Assembly (NCBI GenBank): GCA_021234155.1
Contig: JAJEKV010000072.1
Coordinates: forward strand, 2,354,436-2,418,435
Source of the DNA: Isoetes taiwanensis
Taxonomy: Eukaryota > Streptophyta > Lycopodiopsida > Isoetales > Isoetaceae
Reading direction: 5' to 3'
DNA: 64,000 bases
The position numbers were made by a program, and so were the translations under genes. Positions 45,797-56,879 of this stretch are shown piece by piece (the stretch's first letter is position 1; the number at the start of each line of letters is the position of its first letter). The notes beneath the pieces were generated by a model, which was not told the origin of the DNA, made no database searches, and saw only the letters and a list, made by a program, of their open reading frames with translations.

Positions 45797-47443
45797 GCCT
45801 AATTCTATATGCTTGGTCCTCTCATGCATTATAGGGTTTTTTGTCATAGCAATACAACTGATACTGTCAGATTGTAGAACCAAAGGATCTTCTTGTTTCA
45901 TATTGAGCTCTTCTAGAAATCTTCTAATCCATACCAGTTCCTTAGCAGCTAGAGTTGTAGCTGAGTACTCTGCCTCAGCAGAAGATAGAGCAATAGATTT
46001 CTGTTTTTTGCATTTCCATGAGATAGGGCCACCTCCTAACATAAAGATAAATCTAGATGTAGACTTTCTTTCATCAACATCTCCTACCCAGTCTGAATCA
46101 CGAGTTCAAGATTATCACTGTTAAATTCAATTCCAAAATTGGTTGTACCTCTAAGGTATCTAAGTACCCTTTTTGCTGATTGCCAATGGGCTGAGCCTGG
46201 GTTATTACAATATCTGCTTAGCATGTTTACTGCAAATGCAATGTCTGGCCTGGTGCTATTGGCTAGATATAATAAACAACCAACCAATTCTCGATATAGA
46301 ACATTTTGCATTTCATTCCTTTCTTCTTCAGATTGAGGACACATACTGCTTGAAAGTTTGCTGCCATCTACCATTGGAGTTTTAACAGGCTTAGAGTCTC
46401 CCATATTGAATCGTTTCAGCACACTTTCTATGTTTTCTCCTTGAGATAATGATAATATTTTGTTTGCTCTATCTCGATAGACTTCTATACCTAAAAAATT
46501 TCTTCAATTCTCCCAAGTCAGACATTTTGAACCTCTCACTCAGAATATTCTTGCATTTTTGCAAGATCTCATTATTACTGTTGAACATGATGTTGTCATC
46601 AACATATAATGCAATATAACAGAATTCATTACCTTGTTTGAAGAGATAAATGTTTCCATCATTATTCAATTTTGCAAAACCCTGCTCTTTCAAATAAGAA
46701 TCCATGCAAAGTTACCACTGCCTTGGGGATTGTTTTAATCCATAAACTGCCCGTTTTAATTTCCATACTTTATCTCTCCCTTGCTCAAAACTAAGTGGTT
46801 GTCTCATGTATATATCTTCTTCTAATTTGGCATTTAAGAAGGTTGTTGTGAGATGCACCTCTAAATCCTTAGCATTTGCCATGGCTAATAACATTCTGAT
46901 ACTTGACATCTTAACTATTGGTGAAAAAGTGTCCTCATAATCTACTCCATACCTTTGAGTGAATCCCTATGCTACTAGCCTTGCTTTGTACGTGATGGAA
47001 TTCTTGTCACTTCCTTGCTTGATTTTGAAAATCCACTTGCAGCCAATTATGTTTTTGCCTTTAGGAATGTCAACTACATCATAAGTATCTATACCCTTGA
47101 AAGCATTCAATTCATCCTCCATGGCCTTTTGCCACTGAAATTTATCTCCATTATTAAGTGCTTCTTCAACTGTCTTAGGTGCTTCCATATCTAACAATGC
47201 TAGTATTTCTACTAGATTTAGCTCATTATGTTCTTGTCTAAATCTTTTGCTTTTTCCAGATAAATCTCTACCAAAGAGTTCAGTATTTACCTTGGGCTCT
47301 TCTTGCAAAATTTGAGCTTGAGTTCTCCTAAGCCTTTTTGGAACCTCTCCTTCTTCAGTCCTGCTATTGTCAGCCTCCTTTTCTTCTTCAGTTAACATAT
47401 TGTCAGTGCCATTAGCTGATTCCTGAACTCTTTGGACCTGCAC
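45797..47443 (-). pseudogene. Copia reverse transcriptase and RNase H region
   Basis: RT blocks are WQKAMEDELNAFKGIDTYDV, IIGCKWIFKIKQGSD, TTFLNAKLEEDIYMRQP, KRAVYGLKQSPRQW, YIALYVDDNIMF (the copia Y-V-D-D site) and YLANSTRPDIAFAVNMLSRY. RNase H follows with SIALSSAEAEYSATTLAAKE. Order and motifs are those of plant Ty1/copia. Fossil element part. Confidence 0.92.
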
Positions 47444-47455
47444 ATTAACAGTATT

Positions 47456-47816
47456 CCCATCGATCCGAGATATCGGATCGCCATTCTAGAATGGGACGAG
47501 CATGCATGTTTTGCATGCATGCGAGCGACGCATGCCCGTTCTGGTTGGGAGTTCGCTATTTTAGGCGCGTTTCTGCATCAACGTCTCATCGGCGCTTCCT
47601 CTTCTCTCTCAGCAGTACCTATTTCTCTTTGAATTGTTTTTCAGGCAGGGGAGGGGCTTCTTCCTGTTTGGTTTGGCCAATTTGGCGTTTCTTTCATGCT
47701 GTCCTTTTCCGGCCTTTAGCCTTCGTCCTGTGACCTTCGTCCTCGATCCTAGCTTGTAAGGAAGTCCTTTGGTATTCGGGCGGTTTGTTGGTTTCATGCG
47801 AGTCCCATTCTAGAAT
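47456..47816. mobile_element. Inverted-repeat element, unit 1 of a tandem pair
   Basis: After a lead-in hairpin (CGATCCGAGATATCGGATCG), ATTCTAGAATGGGAC at about 47485 is mirrored by GTCCCATTCTAGAAT ending at about 47815. Inside lies GCATGCATG-TTTT-GCATGCATGC, another perfect hairpin. The first about 177 bases and last about 45 bases are shared with unit 2, but the core (about 47633-47770) is different sequence. No transposase is visible, so it is non-autonomous and MITE-like. The pair sits in the copia element between integrase and RT. Confidence 0.7.
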
Positions 47817-48358
47817 CCCATCGATCCGAGATATCGGATCGCCATTCTAGAATGGGACGAGCATGCATGTTTTGCATGCATGCGGGCGGCGCATGCCCGT
47901 TCTGGTTGGGAGTTCGCTATTTTAGGCGCGTTTCTGCATCAACGTCTCATCGGCGCTTCCTCTTCTCTCTCAGCAGTACCTATTTCTCTTTGAACCCACC
48001 CTCCCCCCCTTCTTTGTTTATTATGTTTGTCGCGTGGCACGCGCGTAATCAGCCCCTCCACTCTGGGAGGTTTGTTTTGTTTTATTTTTTTGGTGTTGGT
48101 GATATGCAGGTACAGGTTGGCGAGCGGTATCTGTTTCGATCCCGGTGATAAGCTTTCGGCAGGTACACCAACCACACATCTGTTAGCATTGTATTTTTGG
48201 GGTCCAAATGATATAATTGGATTTTCCCTTTATTGTTTGGGGGTAGTTTGCATGTGTGCGGCTACCCACTATCCACCATTGTAGAAAATCTGCTGAGATG
48301 AATGAGAAGCCTATCTATCGGGCGGTTTGTTGGTTTCATGCGAGTCCCATTCTAGAAT
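47817..48358. mobile_element. Inverted-repeat element, unit 2 of a tandem pair
   Basis: It follows unit 1 directly and repeats its left 177 bases nearly exactly (47817-47993) and its right end (CGGGCGGTTTGTTGGTTTC..TTCTAGAAT, about 48318-48358). Its core, about 320 bases, is unrelated to unit 1's. The core includes a pyrimidine-rich stretch ending in GATATGCAG, resembling an intron acceptor, followed by a short open frame. AGTATT occurs just before unit 1 and just after unit 2, a possible target duplication for the pair as a whole. Confidence 0.65.
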
Positions 48359-48518
48359 AGTATTGATATCATCATGATCATCATCACTGATGTAAAGTGA
48401 CATCCCTGCTTATTATAATTTTCCTTTTCTTTGGATCATACATTCTATAGGCTTTGGATTGGTTATCATACCCTACCAGGTAGGTAATTCTAGCTCTATC
48501 ATCCAGCTTTAGTCTTTT

Positions 48519-49626
48519 CTACTTTGGCACATGTACGTAGCCTAAACATCCATAGATTTTAAAATTTTCATAGCATGGTTTTGTACCAGACCATAACAGC
48601 TTGGGTATTGAGCCATTAATACTTGTTGATGGCAGATTGTTTTGTATTTCCACAACAGTTTTTGCTGCCTCTTCCCACAAAAAATTTGGTAATCCTGCAT
48701 GCTTAATCATAGCCCTGACAGCATTTAATATAGTCCTATTCTTTCTTTCTGCAACTCCATTTTGCTGAGGTGAATGGCTACAAGTCAATTGTCTCTGAAT
48801 TCCCTTTTCTTTGCAATATCTTTTAAATTCTGTAGACAAATATTCTCCTCCTCTGTCTGAGCGTAATTTTTTTAATTTTCCTCCCTGTTTCAAGTTCTAC
48901 TTCAGCTGAAAAAGCTTTAAATGCCTCAAAGGCTTCATCCTTAGTTCTTAAGCACGTAATTTTTGCTTTTCTACTATAGTCATCTATGAATGTCATAAAA
49001 TATTTTTTTCCTCCAATACTTCTTACATTCAAAGGACCACATAAATCTGTGTGTACAATATCTAACACTCCTTTGGCTCTTTTGTGAGATTTTTTGAATG
49101 GTAACCTGGTATGCTTTCCAAGCATGCAGCCATAACAAACATTCCTTCCAGTAGTTGTCTCACTGGACTTAATTAATCCCTCTTTGATCATGAGTTCCAC
49201 ATTTTTGTTACTTGTATGACATAATCTTTCATGCCAAGTAATAATATCTGGAGCAATGATGGCATTTATAGCTGGCAAACAGTTATTGTCTAAGCCAAAA
49301 AGATTTCCCACTCTTTTGCCAAAAAACTTGATTTCATTATTTAGAAGGATAGTACATTGTAATCTGTTGAATACAATAGTATATCCCATATCAACTAATT
49401 GACTAACAGAAATTAGATTTCTGACTAATGATGGCACACATAGCACATCCTTTAACACAACTGCATTCCCTTGTAGGTCAAATAGCTCTAGAACACCAGC
49501 ACACTGAACCTTTTGCATCTCCCCATTTCCAAGCTTGACATATCCTGTCCTGCTTTGGTTTTCTTCTTTAAGCATTTTGCTTGAGCTTGTCAGTGTTTTT
49601 TCTGCTCCACTATCTAGGATTAACAT
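48519..49626 (-). pseudogene. Copia protease and integrase region
   Basis: MLILDSGAEKTLTSS is the protease active site (D-S-G). WHERLCHTSNKNVELMIKEG and CYGCMLGKHTRLPF are the integrase zinc region, HTDLCGPLNVRSIGGKKYF and MTFIDDYSRK the first catalytic block, and LRSDRGGEYLSTEF and SPQQNGVAERKNRTI the later blocks. Fossil element part. Confidence 0.92.
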
Positions 49627-49824
49627 GTCATTCTCAATGTCAGCTTTTTTACTTTCAGAAATAGCATAAATTGTATTGTTACTTACCTCAGCTTCCTGTT
49701 CCTCGTTCTCTTTACTTATGCCTTCCTCACTTTCTTGAGTAAAATTTACAGCAGCATTTGTTTTGGATTTCCCTTTGTATGGACTATTAGTTCTGCTGGA
49801 TTTTCCTCTCCCTATCTTGCTACT

Positions 49825-49945
49825 AGAGCATCTGTTTGCAAAGTGGCCTTTTCCACCACAATTATAGCATTCTACTTCCCTTAACTTAGGGCAGTCAGAT
49901 TTTAAATGACCAATTGCCTTACAATGATAGCATGGACCAACCTGT
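49825..49945 (-). pseudogene. Copia gag zinc knuckles
   Basis: Two CCHC knuckles are readable on the minus strand, CYHCKAIGHLKSDC and CYNCGGKGHFANRC. The stretch ends abruptly at 49946, where the inserted 8-kb composite begins. Fossil element part. Confidence 0.85.
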
Positions 49946-50229
49946 CTTTTTGGGTTGCCCCTAAGGGGGCAAGCCCTTGTTGAGGTGGGTTTGTGGCATA
50001 TGCTAGGTATATGCCAATATATACCCAGAATATGCCAATGACTGCTAAAAACCCATCATAGGCTGTAAATGCTCGGTTGCCCCTGTTGCTAGAGAGGAAC
50101 TGTGGAAACCGGGAAACCGGTGCTCGCTCCTTGCTCGAGGCTGCAGCATTGATGGATGTCGCCCCTTTCAATCTGGTCCTGCCGTATCTGTAGAAACAGC
50201 AAGAATTCGAGTATACACTGGACGCGCCA

Positions 50230-51115
50230 AACCCTGCTGTTGGTGGCCTCTGTTTTTACCAACAACAGAACATCCCACGCAAGCAATCGACATTAACAAA
50301 CTGATCGGTCTGTTCCTAGGATCCACCATTTATTTTTCAGGCAATAAACTGGTCGGCCTGTTTCTAGAATCCACCTCTTCTTCTTCAGGAACAACAAGAA
50401 GAATCCAAAGGTGAGTTTACTGTTTCTATTTTTCTATTCTTTGATATATCTCTGTACTGCATCACAAATAGCTTACTTAGGTCCTAGGAATTTATTGGTG
50501 ATTCCATCGAAGCTTTCAAAGCAGCAGATGTTTGGTGTCTCGAGATTGTTCATTCCCTGTTCGCAGGTTTCCCTCACAGTGGACAAAATGGACGTGTTCT
50601 TCTACCAAAGGCCCTGATTCCTATTATTTCTGCTTTCTCAGCTCTGTATTCTTAAGCAACAGCTGCATGTTCCAGCCTCATGTCCTGTAATTATTTTCCT
50701 ACACAATTTAAACAATGTTTACATTCTAGTTGAGTGCTTGAATAATAATATGAACCTGTTTTGTTTCTTCTACATCTTCCATAGAGGACCTACAGCATGC
50801 GCTTGTAATTCAAGTGCAAAAATCAATTCTTGAGAGCACCTTATTTGCCTTGTTTTTTAATTCTTAACTGCCCCTTTTTTATTTCTTTTTATTCCTGTAG
50901 TCTTCATCGTCTTTGATGCATCTTCTACCTTCTTTCTTATGTAACATGTTTATTCTACCTTCTTTCTTATGTAACATATTGTTTATGAACCATCTGCAGG
51001 AAACTACAAGTTTAGATTTTGGCAAAATAGGTCGGTAGGTCGGCAAAAAATCCCCATGTAGGTTGGCCCAACTATGTTTGCAAGCGATATGATGGTAGAG
51101 GTAGGAAGACATCAT
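50230..51115. other. Unassigned part of the 8-kb composite
   Basis: A 68-residue plus frame (50411-50617) is unrecognised. A stretch at about 51013-51078 (GGTCGG..GGCAAAAAATCCCCAT..GGCC..AACTATG) resembles 61483-61558 on the same strand, so a small repeat is shared by the two places. GTTTATTCTACCTTCTTTCTTATGTAACAT is duplicated near 50930-50980. Confidence 0.4.
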
Positions 51116-51116
51116 A

Positions 51117-51909
51117 TGGTTATCGTTCAGAGACCACAAGAGTAGGACTTGGTTGGGTTCGAGATAAAGGTGAAGAAGATGAAGCACTGACCGAGGCTGA
51201 CTCATTGCTATTTATGTACACAAGGGATTGCATTTGAGGGAGGGGCTCATTACCTTTGAGGATATTGCAGCATCTTCTCATGCTAGGCCTGTGGTGGGGA
51301 TCTTCTTGGCAACACAATAGCCCCAGTAACAAAATTGTTCTCATCTCGTCTCTATTAGAAATCTCCAACTTTGGATCAGCAGCATCCAACAATTTGCCCT
51401 TTTCATGCTTATCCACTCCAACAAGAACTTGCCTTGAACTGTATCTAGCACCTTCCTTTTAGATCCAACCTCCAGAATCAATATCCCGAAACTGTAAACA
51501 TCAGATTTGTCACTTGCTTTATCAGTGTATACCAGCTCTGGAGCTATGTATCCAAATGTACCTGCCGTCGTCATGGTTTCTTCTGTTTTATCATAATCCA
51601 AGAGTTTGGCCAGTCCAAAGTCACCCAAATGTGCTCTAAAATTGCTGTCGAGAAGAACATTGGATGCTTTCACATCCCTGTGCACGATCTTTTGCTCCCA
51701 TCCTGTGTGGAGGTAGGCAAGCCCTTCTGCAACTCCCAACACTATGTTATAGCGCTGTTGCCATGAAAGAAAGTTGGAGGTGCTAAATAGGTACTTATCT
51801 AAGCTGCCATTGGGCATGTAATCATAAACCAAGAGCAGTTTTTCCTTTGTATGGCACCAGCCTGTGAGGCTCAAAAGATTGCGATGCCTCAGATGACTTA
51901 TTACAGAGA
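51117..51909 (-). pseudogene. L-type lectin receptor kinase fragment, kinase domain
   Basis: The minus strand encodes most of a Ser/Thr kinase domain: LLLVYDYMPNGSLDKYLF, KIVHRDVKASNVLLD (catalytic loop), HLGDFGLAKLLDYD (DFG), AGTFGYIAPELVYTDKASDK (activation segment and APE) and DVYSFGILILEV. A frame shift near 51412 leads into LLDAADPKLEISNRDEMRTI, then LLGLLCCQEDPHHRPSMRRC and a Ser-rich tail ending at a stop. The KASNVLLD loop, the DPKLE block and the tail fit plant lectin receptor kinases. The upstream part of the same fragment is at 54983-55400; an LTR element separates them. Confidence 0.85.
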
Positions 51910-51914
51910 GCTCT
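51910..51914. repeat. Target duplication GCTCT, left copy
   Basis: GCTCT directly before the left LTR; repeated at 54978-54982 directly after the right LTR. Confidence 0.85.
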
Positions 51915-52250
51915 TGTTAACCACCTAGTGGTTAACATTGTGCATGCACATGTTAGGTGTCAGTGGTGGCATGACACTTGGCATGATTAGATTAACATAA
52001 GTGTAGGGATTAGATTTAGTTAGTGTACGGCTCAGATTTGCGGTCTACACTATATTAGACCGGAGCCTCTTCAGATGTACTCAGGTTTGATCTCATATTT
52101 GGAGAGCCTCATTTGGCCACGTTTCCCTTCATTCTTTGTACATATTTTCTTGTCTTGTTCTTGTTTTGTGATCATGAGCATGGCAGCTTTGTAGCATCCG
52201 GCAGTCATGGACTGCTGCTGCAGGGAGTATGCCAAGAACTCAAACTAACA
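51915..52250 (+). repeat. 5' LTR of the young LTR element
   Basis: TGTTAACC...ACTAACA, 336 bases. Next to it are the 5-base target duplication outside and the TGGCGCC primer site inside. Confidence 0.92.
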
Positions 52251-52252
52251 CT

Positions 52253-52270
52253 GGCGCCGTTATGCCGGGT
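52253..52270 (+). other. Primer binding site TGGCGCC type
   Basis: TGGCGCCGTTATGCCGGG lies 2 bases after the LTR end (ACTAACA-CT-TGGCGCC in layout). The same spacing and core word recur at 63360-63373, after another LTR end. Confidence 0.8.
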
Positions 52271-53944
52271 TCGCTCGTGATCACTTCTTTCGCCTTGCTG
52301 TTTTGCTGTTATCTTTGCTGCTCTTATCCTAATCAGTTCTTGAACACTTCTTGTACATTACTCTCAACCCTCCAATCCCTCAATCCCTTATTTGGCCCAA
52401 CCAGTTGTTGAAATGGTCCGGCTGGAGGCCCCTTTGTCAATCAATTCCTTAGCACTTAGTTTGGTTATGAAAATCGTTTTCAGAAACTCTGTCCTTTATG
52501 GTGCAGCAAGTGCAGTTTTACAGTCAAGGGTTTTTGGAGTGGTGACAGCACTCCTTTCTGCAAAATATCATGAAAATCCAGTGTTTGTTTTCCTTCTCTT
52601 CTATATGCTGCAAAAAATATCCAAAAAATCCTTTCTTGTTCTTCTCTGTTTATCAGAAATTTGTGCCTTTTGCACACTCATTTTCAAAAAAAAACAACCA
52701 TATTTTACCTGGAGTGTATCACAGATCACATGGAGCATATCAACATGGAGCATTTCACATGGAGCATATCATTATGGAGAATCTCAGTTTGTCTCTGCCC
52801 ATCTTACGCTTTCTAAGAGGTTTCTTTTTCAGGTTATTTGGCAGAGGGCCAGCCCTTTGGCTAGCCCTCCCTTATGATTTAAATTCCATTATCAGAACCG
52901 ATTTTTCACGAGGGAGTTACTTGGTTCTTCATTTGCAAAAACACTCGTCCCTGCACCATCAGAGTTGTTCTTCACATCGTGTGCAGTATGTTTTATCCAG
53001 AGCTATCAGACCTGCATCAAAGTTTAACTTTATCAGTTTCTTTTGAGTACAGCGAAATCATTCAAGCATCTCAGGATCTAGGATTCGAGTCTTAGTGCAG
53101 CTCTTCTTCCAACACTTTCCATCCATCTGGCATCTGCACAGAGCAATCATGTCTTTGAGTTTTTAAGAGGGCCAGCATCCCTGCTAGCCCCCATCCATCT
53201 GCCTCACGGATATACCAGCTGCAGAGCACTATTCAAGCAAGCATATTTCGATAAATCCTTGCAGCCTCAACTCAGATTCCTCCAGGCTCTCTCGCATCAT
53301 CTGCAAAACCAGCACACATTCACATCAGTCCAAGCTTGAAGATTTATTTCAGACAATCTTTCTACAGCTCCACCGTTTTCAACTTCTAACTGGTAGACTG
53401 TCTTCCAAAGACCGATTCCCGCAAACAAATGACTCGGTGGCCGGTTCCTATCTAAAGAAGCTCCTATTTTCATCTCAGGATTTATTTTCAAGGATGATAT
53501 TCAGCTTCATTCACCACCATACTCTGGCAATAGAAGCAGAAGACCTTCAAGGAGGCTTAGATCACCGCCATGAAGGGCAGAAGCAAAGCCATATTTCAGG
53601 GTTCGAGATCCTGCCATGCAACCACCGCCATCTGTTGCTGCACAATCACTCTGTTATAGCCATTCTGGACAGTTCCTCTCCATGGCAGACCCAAATCCGC
53701 CATCATCACCGGCCAGCTCCTATCCATAAGCAGCTCATATTTCGGCATCATATCCGCCATACCGTGTTAGAAACTTCCAGCTTGCATCGATTGTTAATCA
53801 AGAAGCAATTTAGCCTTCAAACCGGTTACTGCGACAATTGAAGGTCGGCAAAGCAGCATTTTCGGCTAGGGTTGAAGCTCATGCTAGGGTTTTTTTCCAA
53901 CGGCTATGATTTAGCCGCCTAAGATCTATGGTTCAGATCAGATA

Positions 53945-54265
53945 TTGTTTTTAGGCTCACGCTGGCTCACGGGTCCACGCCACGGGCACAAGACTCTTTT
54001 GCGGGCTGATAACCGCCCACGGCCACGCCTCACGGCCCCACGCTTGCTCGCCCCACGCTCATGTTCCCACGCCCATGCCCACGCTCAAACTTTGACCCAC
54101 GCTCTGTATTTTTGCCCACGATTGACCACGCAACTTGACCACGCTCCAGCCACGCTTCAGCCACGCTCTTTATGCTCCCACGCTCACACTTTGCTTGTTT
54201 ATGGCCACGCTTTTTGCTCCACATCCACGCTCTGCACAAATATTGTGACGCATAAGCCACGCTCT
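53945..54265 (+). repeat. CCACGC-rich degenerate repeat in the LTR element interior
   Basis: About 25 occurrences of CACGC/CCACGCT words at irregular short spacing (for example CCCACGCTCA, GACCACGC, AGCCACGCT). This gives a locally CpG-rich patch with spurious Thr/His/Arg-rich frames. Confidence 0.75.
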
Positions 54266-54621
54266 CCTATGGTCGATCACGGGGGATGCTTTTAAGGTGC
54301 TTTGTTTTGAAGGCTCCCTATAATCATTGTTTTTAAGCTTTTTTCGTGAACTTTTGGGCAATATTTGTTCCAATGGACTTACCCATAATATAAGGGGATG
54401 GTCCTTATGTTTTTGGCCAAAGTTCCTATGATCCATATTCTCCATCGACGTTCTTTTGGATCTTATTCGTCCTCAACGCATTCATGACGATCTTTTGCGG
54501 CGACACCACCCAACCATTACCATCATTTTTACCCCTAATTTTTGGCACCATGTTGTAATTGTCGGACTTGTCTTATAAAAGTCTGTACATGTTTTTGTGC
54601 TAAAAAACTTTTAGGGGCAAG

Positions 54622-54977
54622 TGTTAACCACCTAGTGGTTAACATTGTGCATGCACATGTTAGGTGCATGCACATGTTAGGTGTCAGTGGTGGCAGACTG
54701 ACACTTGGCATGATTAGATTAACATAAGTGTAGGGATTAGATTTAGTTAGTGTACGGCTCAGATTTGCGGTCTACACTATATTAGACCGGAGCCTCTTCA
54801 GATGTACTCAGGTTTGATCTCATATTTGGAGAGCCTCATTTGGCCACGTTTCCCTTCATTCTTTGTACATATTTTCTTGTCTTGTTCTTGTTTTGTGATC
54901 ATGAGCATGGCAGCTTTGTAGCATCCGGCAGTCATGGACTGCTGCTGCAGGGAGTATGCCAAGAACTCAAACTAACA
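54622..54977 (+). repeat. 3' LTR of the young LTR element
   Basis: It is the same sequence as 51915-52250 with an extra copy of GCATGCACATGTTAGGT and a few extra bases nearby, followed by the GCTCT target duplication (54978-54982). Confidence 0.92.
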
Positions 54978-54982
54978 GCTCT

Positions 54983-55400
54983 GCAACTAACTGCAGCTCT
55001 TGTGCAGTTGTTTCTTGAAAGAGCACTTTCACAGCTACTATATTACCATCTGGCAAAACTCCTTTATAAACTTTACCAAATCCTCCCTTCCCAAGCATCT
55101 CTTCTATGCTGAAATTCTTGGTGGCTGCCTTCAGTTGTGAGTATGTGAATTTGGTGATAGGCAGCCGAATTTTATCATTTGAACCCTCCATTTTCCTCCT
55201 TTTGTAGCATATACATCCTGCAGCCAGCAATGAAATGCAAATGAGTGCAGCAAAAAGAGCAGCTAGCACTGACATAAGTATGTTTTTTTTCTTCTTTACA
55301 TCTCCCATAACAGGTGGTGAAGGTCCAAAAGAGCTTGGGCCAGTTGCAGTTGAGATGATACTAAAATTCCAGGAATACAACCTGTATTCCTGGATGCATC
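54983..55400 (-). pseudogene. L-type lectin receptor kinase fragment, membrane span and N-lobe
   Basis: From the minus strand: [19 protein letters not shown], the closing strand of a legume-lectin domain; a membrane span ([20 protein letters not shown]) followed by the basic stop [18 protein letters not shown]; the glycine loop [11 protein letters not shown]; and VAVKVL with the ATP-binding lysine. This layout matches L-type lectin receptor kinases. The extracellular lectin domain is otherwise absent, so the piece is a truncated copy lying inside the 8-kb composite. Confidence 0.8.
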
Positions 55401-56679
55401 AGATTGGTACTGGAAGGACAACATGGCGATGGTAAGGACTTCCTCGGAATCTGCCGGCATACACCAAGATCTTATATTTGTCTACTATTTCTTCCTTGTT
55501 GTCTACTATTTCTTCCGTTCTTCCTTTGTGCGATTAACATCTCAGTTTTACTTACGATGCAGCCATTGTCATATCTACCAGTATTAAACTTGATCGATGT
55601 TCCCGCCATATTTTCATTATGGAAAGTGGACAAGACTCGACTTCTTGGCATGCATTGGAGCCTTCTTTGGTGTGTTGTTCATTTTCGTCGAATATGGTCT
55701 TCTAATTGTCAGACCCTTTGCCTTTTCTTTATTAAGCTTTGTTTAAGTCAACATTCTATGGCGGTTGTGTCCGATTCACATGTAATGCGAGGTTGGCATC
55801 TCACTTGTGAAGCCGCTTTTCTATATTGCAAGACCCCGCACAGTTCTTTTGAGAAATATCCCCGGCACCAACATTTATCGAAATGTTGAGCAAGATTCGG
55901 ATGCAACAAGGATGGCGGGGAATACCGATTATCCATTATTGATGTCGCTATTTATTTTTGCAATGCTAATTATATTCGTGAAAGGTTGCCTTAATTTTGA
56001 CGAGGTTCGCTGATTCATGCGTAGCTGCATCTTACATCTGGACATCTGAATTCTCGGATGGCCGTGCCTCTGACTTTTGCATGAAGCGTTTATTTAAGTA
56101 ATTTGTTGGTACTTGCAGGATTTTACTGTGGCCTGATAATGAAGAAAACCTACTTGCGTTGAAAGGAATGCACTTACAGTACCTTATTCTTGAAATGTCA
56201 CGTAAGTATCTCTCAACAGTTTAGCATTTTTGCAGAATTGATAAACTATGATGACTAGCTATTGTACATGGAACATGCATGAAAACTTAAAAGCTGCTAG
56301 ATCTAGATTTCTCTAAGCTAAGCCAATTCTTGACATCAAAATCTATCATGCTCCTAATATAAAAGCTAATGGATCTTGCCATTGGCTTCCAATGTTTGTT
56401 GCTTAATCTATGCATTCACCTTCCCTTGGATAAAGTTCAATTCATCATCCGCCATCCACCCCCACGATGAAATGAACCATTATTGAATCTTGCACGCCGA
56501 ACCGGATCACGTCATCATCAAATAGAAGTCAGTTTGATAATGAGAATGAGTTTGTTATCTTTTTTTGCAGTTTAGTATTGGAGCTTAAAATGGTCAAGAA
56601 AATATGTGTCCAGCATATTGCGGCAACCAATTGTGCATCGGCTTTGGATCCGGCCTGAGTTGATCCTACAGAATAAATA
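55401..56679. other. Unassigned part of the 8-kb composite
   Basis: Several plus-strand frames of up to 161 residues show no recognised domain and no clear continuation of the lectin domain on the minus strand. At about 56120-56200 a plus frame after TTGCAG reads LLWPDNEENLLALKGMHLQY, which may be an exon piece of an unidentified gene. Confidence 0.35.
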
Positions 56680-56868
56680 ATGTGCAGAATAGGTATTGCA
56701 TCTATTGGTGAGGAAAGTGTAATTGTTGCCATTTCGTCTGCTCATAAAAAAGATGCTGTAGAGGCTTCTCAGTTCGCCATTGATGAGATCAAGGCTATTG
56801 TGCCATCTAGAAGAAAGAGGTTTTTTTATACTGGTGAAGTATGGAAGAAAAATGTGGAATCTCTATGT
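56680..56868 (+). pseudogene. Fragment of molybdopterin synthase large subunit (MOCS2B/MoaE)
   Basis: The plus frame reads CRIGIASIGEESVIVAISSA, then HKKDAVEASQFAIDEIKAIV, then YTGEVWKKN. It follows the MoaE pattern HRxGxVxVGExSVxVAVSSxHRxxAxEAxxxAIDExKxxVPIWKKExYxxGexWKEN, including two lysines where the catalytic lysines of the family lie. The tryptophan of P-I-W-K-K is replaced and the ends are missing. MoaE inserts sulfur into cyclic pyranopterin during molybdenum cofactor synthesis. It lies inside the 8-kb composite and is a dead fragment. Confidence 0.8.
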
Positions 56869-56879
56869 CCTTTGTCAAC

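Larger units (their letters stand above)
51915..54977 (+). mobile_element. Young non-autonomous LTR element inside the kinase fragment
   Basis: LTRs at 51915-52250 and 54622-54977 begin TGTTAACCACC and end CTCAAACTAACA. A primer site TGGCGCCGTTATGCCGGG starts 2 bases after the left LTR, and a purine-rich TTTTAGGGGCAAG precedes the right LTR. GCTCT flanks both sides. Apart from a 17-base internal duplication in the right LTR and a small local difference, I find the LTRs identical, so insertion is very recent. The 2.4-kb interior has no recognisable gag or pol. The element is structurally whole but non-autonomous. Orientation is set by the primer site. Confidence 0.92.

Noticed and set aside
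53945-54295. 116-residue plus frame and a minus frame rich in Arg/His/Thr
   Set aside because: These are by-products of the CCACGC word repeats inside the non-autonomous LTR element.
51117-55400. Functional lectin receptor kinase gene
   Set aside because: The lectin domain is missing, there is a frame shift near 51412, an LTR element sits inside it, and the whole lies within an element inserted in copia.
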